Shown here piece by piece: positions 60,450 to 64,000 of a DNA stretch of 64,000 nt. The notes under the pieces are model-generated. The model saw only the letters and a program-made list of their open reading frames with translations. It searched no databases and was not told the origin of the DNA. The first letter of the stretch is position 1, and the number at the start of each line of letters is the position of its first letter. The DNA comes from Podarcis raffonei (Eukaryota; Chordata; Lepidosauria; Squamata; Lacertidae), in contig NC_070606.1 in NCBI RefSeq assembly GCF_027172205.1, positions 56,448,501 through 56,512,500 of the forward strand, given 5' to 3'. Both the position numbers and the translations under genes were made by a program.

Positions 60450-60899
60450 GAATTTGTGCTTAAAATGTACTTTAAATCTCATTATTACCAGTGCGTGACT
60501 TATCTGAGCTACTTACAGCTCTGTTGGTTTGGCTGCATACACGCCATATGGTTAAAGTACATTTAAAGCAACTCCACCTCATGTGAATTGTATTTGTTAA
60601 GTGTTCTGGAAATTGTAGCACTTTAAAGGGTAAACTGTCTTTCCCAGGATTCTTAGGGTCGGGGATGTATTTTAAATGTATCCTATAGCCTGTCACAGCA
60701 GCAAATGAAAAGGAGGGTAACTGGAGAGACCTCTGCACTATCCTTATAAAACAAAAGGCGTTCCAGCTCCTCCCAGCAACACATGCCTTAGCGTGCCTGG
60801 CACAATCCATGATAACAAGAGAAAGAGAACAAAAAGCTCTGCCATGTATCTACATACTAGAGTTTCACAAGGAAGGAATACAATATCAAGAGTGTATAA

Positions 60900-61217
60900 C
60901 AGGGGTCAGCAAACTTTTTTAGCAAGGGGCCGTTCCACTGTCCCTCAGACCTTGTGGGGGACCGGATTATATTGGGGGGGGAATGAATGAATTCCTATGC
61001 CCCACAAATAACCCATAGATGCATTTTAAATAAAAGCACACATTTTCCTCATGTAAAAACACCAGGCAGGCTCCACAAATAACCCAGAGATGCATTTTAG
61101 ATAAAAGGACACATTCTACTCATGTAAAAACATGCTGATCCCTGAACCATCAGCAGGCCAGATTTAGAAGGCGATTGGGCCAGATCCAGCTCTCGGGCCT
61201 TAGTTTGCCTACCCATG
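60900..61217 (+). mobile_element. hAT-Charlie-like element with perfect 8-bp duplication
   Basis: CAGGGGTCAGCAAAC at the left and GTTTGCCTACCCATG at the right are inverted ends. GTGTATAA flanks exactly (60892-60899 and 61218-61225). Inside, the block CACAAATAACCC to CATGTAAAAAC occurs twice in tandem (about 61004-61060 and 61074-61131). Confidence 0.85.
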
Positions 61218-61523
61218 GTGTATAACTAGGAAGGTTTAAAATAGTAGAACTGGAAAGCATTTGGTCTCAAAGGAGCTTGATTTATTTGTCCTTTCCTCTC
61301 CCAAAAGTATATGGTGACCTAAAATTAGATTCTGGGAATAAAAAAATAACAACCCTTCAACTCAATTTAGCACACCAACTAAAATAATGTCACCACCAAT
61401 TTAAGCATGTCTTGGGGAAGGGGCCTAGTCTCTAGGGTTTGCTTTTAAATGCTCTCTTCCCTTATCTTTTCAATGTTAGAACATTCAGAAGTTTAAAATT
61501 CCAAACTAAAAGACATTATTATT

Positions 61524-62215
61524 GAAATTGAAATACTTTATTGTCACTTGTACAACTTTTATAGTGAAATTACACGAGCACCCCCACTCAGCTCTCTTAG
61601 TCTTAATTCCTCTCATTTACTGACACACACACACACCAAACCCGAAAGTCAGTTGCCCTGTTGTTATCTTTTCATTCAGCAGCCTAACAGCCCATGGATA
61701 GAAGCTGTTCTTTACCCTGTTGATACGACTAATCATGCTTCTATATCTTCTGCCTGACGGCAGGAGATCAAGAAAGTGCCGGCCAGGATGTGAATCATCC
61801 CTGAGAATTTTCCTCTCTCTCCTGAGGCAACGTTCTTCTGCTATTTCATCCAGCGGATTCACAGGACAGCCCATAATATCTTGTGCTGTATTCACCACCT
61901 TCCTATCAGATGATGTCAAACCAGTGTACCACACTGTGATGCAGTATGAAAGGACACTTTCTATTGTTGATCGGTAGAAGGAGATCATCAAATGTTAATT
62001 GACATCGTTCTTCTGCAATACTCTGAGGAGATGGAGTCTCTGTTTAGCTTTCTTAACCACCTGGGTTGTATTTATTTTCCAAGTAAGGTCTTCACTGAGA
62101 TAATTAGCATCACTTGTGAAAATGCCCCCAGAATGTTATTGTTTTTTAAGCACCCGAACATCTTTTATTGTCGCTTGATTATACTAGCATGACAATAAAC
62201 ACAATTTGAATAAAA
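61524..62215 (-). mobile_element. LINE fragment (L2-like), C-terminal ORF2 and 3' UTR
   Basis: The minus-strand frame encodes the typical C-terminus of a LINE polymerase: SFYRSTIESVLSYCITVWYT, PSGRRYRSMISR and NSFYPWAVRLLNE. Upstream in the same frame is VVKKAKQRLHLLRVLQ, interrupted by one stop before SFYRST. The left end reads on the minus strand GTGACAATAAAGTATTTCAA, a usual 3' tail of this clade. It is 5'-truncated and inactive. Confidence 0.75.
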
Positions 62216-62221
62216 CGTGAT

Positions 62222-62310
62222 TAGAGCTAGACATATTTACTCAGAGGTCAGTCCCACTTATGTTTCGAAAGGACTGACTCTCAGTTGTGTATAGGAGGGC
62301 AGCCTGAATA
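62222..62310. repeat. AGTAAG palindrome family copy, diverged
   Basis: TTTACTCAGAGGTCAGTCCC and AAAGGACTGACTCTCAG form imperfect arms. Confidence 0.45.
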
Positions 62311-62601
62311 TTTTAAAGATGAAAATAATTTGTTTTTTTTTAAATGTTCCCGGTTCCGTCGTCTCATCTCATGCATGTTTCCTGGGCAGTAAATTCCACA
62401 ACGTGGGAGCCGACCTCCATGGGTCCCTCATAGCATGAGGGGCAGGAAGAGAGAGAGCGCTACGTCATCCAGCTATGAGACTTCTTAGAGGTTGGCTTTG
62501 GATATAACCCCAGCGCGCGGAAGGAGTCAGTCACGCTCGGAACACGAGAACTGAAACGGCAAGCGGGGCGGGACGAATCAGCGATGGAAAGCCCATCTTA
62601 G

Positions 62602-62606
62602 CCAAT
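62602..62606 (+). promoter_or_regulatory. CCAAT box
   Basis: CCAAT within AGCCAATGG, a good NF-Y site context, 18 bp upstream of the X-box. Confidence 0.5.
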
Positions 62607-62623
62607 GGCAGGAGCGGCCGGGT

Positions 62624-62636
62624 GTTGCTAGGAGAC
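62624..62636 (+). promoter_or_regulatory. RFX-type X-box upstream of probable CFAP43
   Basis: GTTGCTAGGAGAC, identical over 13 bases to the site in the CFAP58 promoter, and 46 bp before the ATG at 62683. X-boxes of this form are known targets of RFX factors at cilium genes. Confidence 0.75.
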
Positions 62637-62682
62637 GGGTACAAACTGCTCCGGGCAGCTCTCTGGCGAAGCTGAGGGTAGC

Positions 62683-62742
62683 ATGGACGGCGGGAAGTCG
62701 GGCGGCCGCCGCCCAGGCTCCGCTCACCGAGCTGATCTCGAA
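62683..62742 (+). CDS. CFAP43: Probable CFAP43 (WDR96) coding exon 1, partial gene
   Basis: ATG in good context (GTAGCATGGACG) opens a 20-codon exon, MDGGKSGGRRPGSAHRADLE, ended by a GTGAGG donor. N-termini of this gene are poorly conserved, so the peptide itself is not diagnostic. The assignment rests on position and strand (head-to-head with GSTO1, as in human), the CpG island, and an X-box fitting a ciliary WD-repeat gene. CFAP43 is known as a large axonemal protein of sperm flagella and motile cilia. The remaining exons lie beyond the window. An alternative is another gene start or a non-coding transcript. Confidence 0.5.
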
Positions 62743-64000
62743 GTGAGGTGCGGAGGGGAGCGAGCGGGGGACGGGGACTTGCCTGTTGTTTCTTGTGTCC
62801 GAAAACCCCTTCCTCAAGGAAGCCTCTCCCCTCTTCGTACGGCCGCCTTCGCTAAGGTGGCGCCCGCCGGACGCCTTGGACTTGCACGCGCTGGCTGGGG
62901 CTGATGGGAGTTGTAGTGCAAAGCGTCTGCGGGCGCCACCTTGGCGAAAGCCGCTATCCACGCTTGTTTGGAAGAGAGTGCTGCTGAGCTCAATGGGGCT
63001 GATGCCTAAACGGACGATAATGTAGAGGATTTGCTCTGTAAGACCCCGTCCTTCCCTCTCGTAGCTTGTCTCCCAAAGCTTCCCACCCACCTTCCCGAAG
63101 CCTTTTATTTCCCCCAGGGTGGCTCACACTTCTTTGTGCCTCAGTTTTAGTCAGTCCTCTGGATTTCACATCATTAACGTCCCTTTCTTCAGGAATGTAG
63201 GTGCAGGAAAGCTAGCTAGACCTTGGGGGGGGGGGACACCAACAAATGTGTGATAGTCTTTTATTACCCTATCTGAATCCAGAGGTGAAAATATATTCTG
63301 TGATTTTTAAATGTTAGTATTGATAACGACAAAGGAAGTCTGGTTTCATTCCCTCCACCCTGTATGCAATCTGCTTTTCATTCTTCAAGATACTATGATG
63401 ATGCTAACAAAGCAAATATATTTATTGAAGTCCTAAGTAATTCCAGCTATCTGTCTTGTCATTCATTCAGTATAGTGAATGAAGGCAGATATAGCAACAC
63501 TCCTGTAAATAACAAGATATTGCCAGAGTAATAACAAAGAGGTGGTTTCTGTGTCCCATGTGCTTTTAAAGTGAAGATTTAGATAAACTCTGATTCACCT
63601 CATTTCACAGTCCTTTCCAGGACTATTTTCAGAGTCTTTGTTTATGTTCTTATTGGAGGGGTCTATTTTTTTTTAGTTACTAAGTAAGTTGCAAAATTTA
63701 TAAATATTGTACAATCTATTACTGCTTTCTGTTTTTTTCGCTTTAAATATTGTGATGCATTTCCCATTCTGCAGCTTTTTGTTTGCAGTAGGTGAACCAT
63801 AAATAAATTATATTTGCATTCATTCAATTTAAACTGAGGGGAAGTGCTGTTACATCTTTTTCTAGTTGCAGGTTGTGTATGTAATTAGTGAACACAAACA
63901 ACTGTGGTTTTCCTCAGTGGAAGCTTTGTTTTACGCCACATTATCCATTTAGCAAAAAACAAAACTCTTTGTTTCTTTTAAAATGTCATATAATCCTAAC
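62743..64000 (+). other. Probable CFAP43 intron 1 (partial)
   Basis: No second exon is recognised. An imperfect palindrome lies at 62841-62953 and a G homopolymer near 63221. The remainder is AT-rich intron-like sequence. Confidence 0.4.
62841..62953. repeat. GC-rich imperfect palindrome
   Basis: GGCCGCCTTCGCTAAGGTGG then CGCCCGCCGGACGC is mirrored by GCGTCTGCGGGCGCC then ACCTTGGCGAAAGCCGC. The centre contains GGGAGTTGTAGTGCAAA, similar to the ACTACAACTCCC core of the hAT-like palindromes. Confidence 0.6.

Larger units (their letters stand above)
62400..62960 (+). promoter_or_regulatory. CFAP43: CpG-island promoter of probable CFAP43
   Basis: A CpG-rich block surrounds the start codon at 62683. 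It holds a CCAAT box (62602-62606) and an X-box (62624-62636) within 85 bp upstream of the ATG. No TATA box. The opposite-strand frame 63090-62578 is a GC-rich by-product. Confidence 0.7.

Noticed and set aside
62578-63090. 170-codon minus-strand frame opposite the CFAP43 start
   Set aside because: CpG-island by-product with no recognisable domain.
1-64000. Retrovirus-like elements or CRISPR-like arrays
   Set aside because: No paired long terminal repeats, polymerase or capsid-type frames of retroviral kind, and no regularly spaced identical repeats with unique spacers were seen. The only polymerase-type frame is a LINE.

Overview
The window is vertebrate nuclear DNA, most likely from a squamate reptile (lizard or snake). 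Three things point there: tRNA-derived SINEs of the Sauria type whose 3' ends resemble a Bov-B LINE, a Bov-B 3'-end insertion, and many short TIR elements (hAT-like with 8-bp and Tigger/pogo-like with TA target duplications) beside CR1 and L2 remnants. Genes are sparse, intron-rich and start in CpG islands. The species cannot be fixed from the sequence.

Four protein-coding genes are supported. Their order and relative strands match, to my knowledge, the human 10q25.1 block CFAP43-GSTO1/2-ITPRIP-CFAP58, read in reverse. (1) CFAP58, minus strand: its first six coding exons lie between 1282 and 15548 and encode about 310 N-terminal residues; the rest runs off the left edge. (2) ITPRIP, plus strand: a complete 549-codon reading frame in one exon (42695-44344), probably fed by a non-coding first exon in the CpG island near 24 kb. 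(3) An omega-class glutathione S-transferase (GSTO1-like), minus strand: six coding exons between 49913 and 58411 giving a complete 242-residue protein with the catalytic Cys32. (4) The probable start of CFAP43, plus strand: a CpG-island promoter and a 20-codon first exon at 62683, with the rest beyond the right edge.

Layout: 1-15.6 kb CFAP58 exons and introns; 15.5-15.9 kb its CpG-island promoter; 16-23.8 kb intergenic and repeat-filled; 23.86-24.66 kb CpG island; 24.3-42.7 kb probable ITPRIP intron; 42.7-45.2 kb ITPRIP coding and 3' UTR; 45.2-49.6 kb intergenic; 49.6-58.6 kb GSTO1; 58.6-62.4 kb intergenic between divergent GSTO1 and CFAP43; 62.4-64 kb CFAP43 promoter, exon 1 and start of intron 1.

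The two outer genes encode sperm-flagellum/cilium proteins, and each promoter carries the same 13-base RFX-type X-box, GTTGCTAGGAGAC, on the coding strand just upstream of the start codon. This is the most functionally interesting non-coding signal. The rest is a dense record of transposition: nested insertions, two Tigger-like copies sharing one TA, a deleted hAT copy 190 bp upstream of the GSTO1 start, and a 610-bp TIR element filled with a GC-rich array of palindromes. I saw no retrovirus-like or other virus-derived element, no CRISPR and no functional tRNA or rRNA gene. I found no convincing undescribed gene system.
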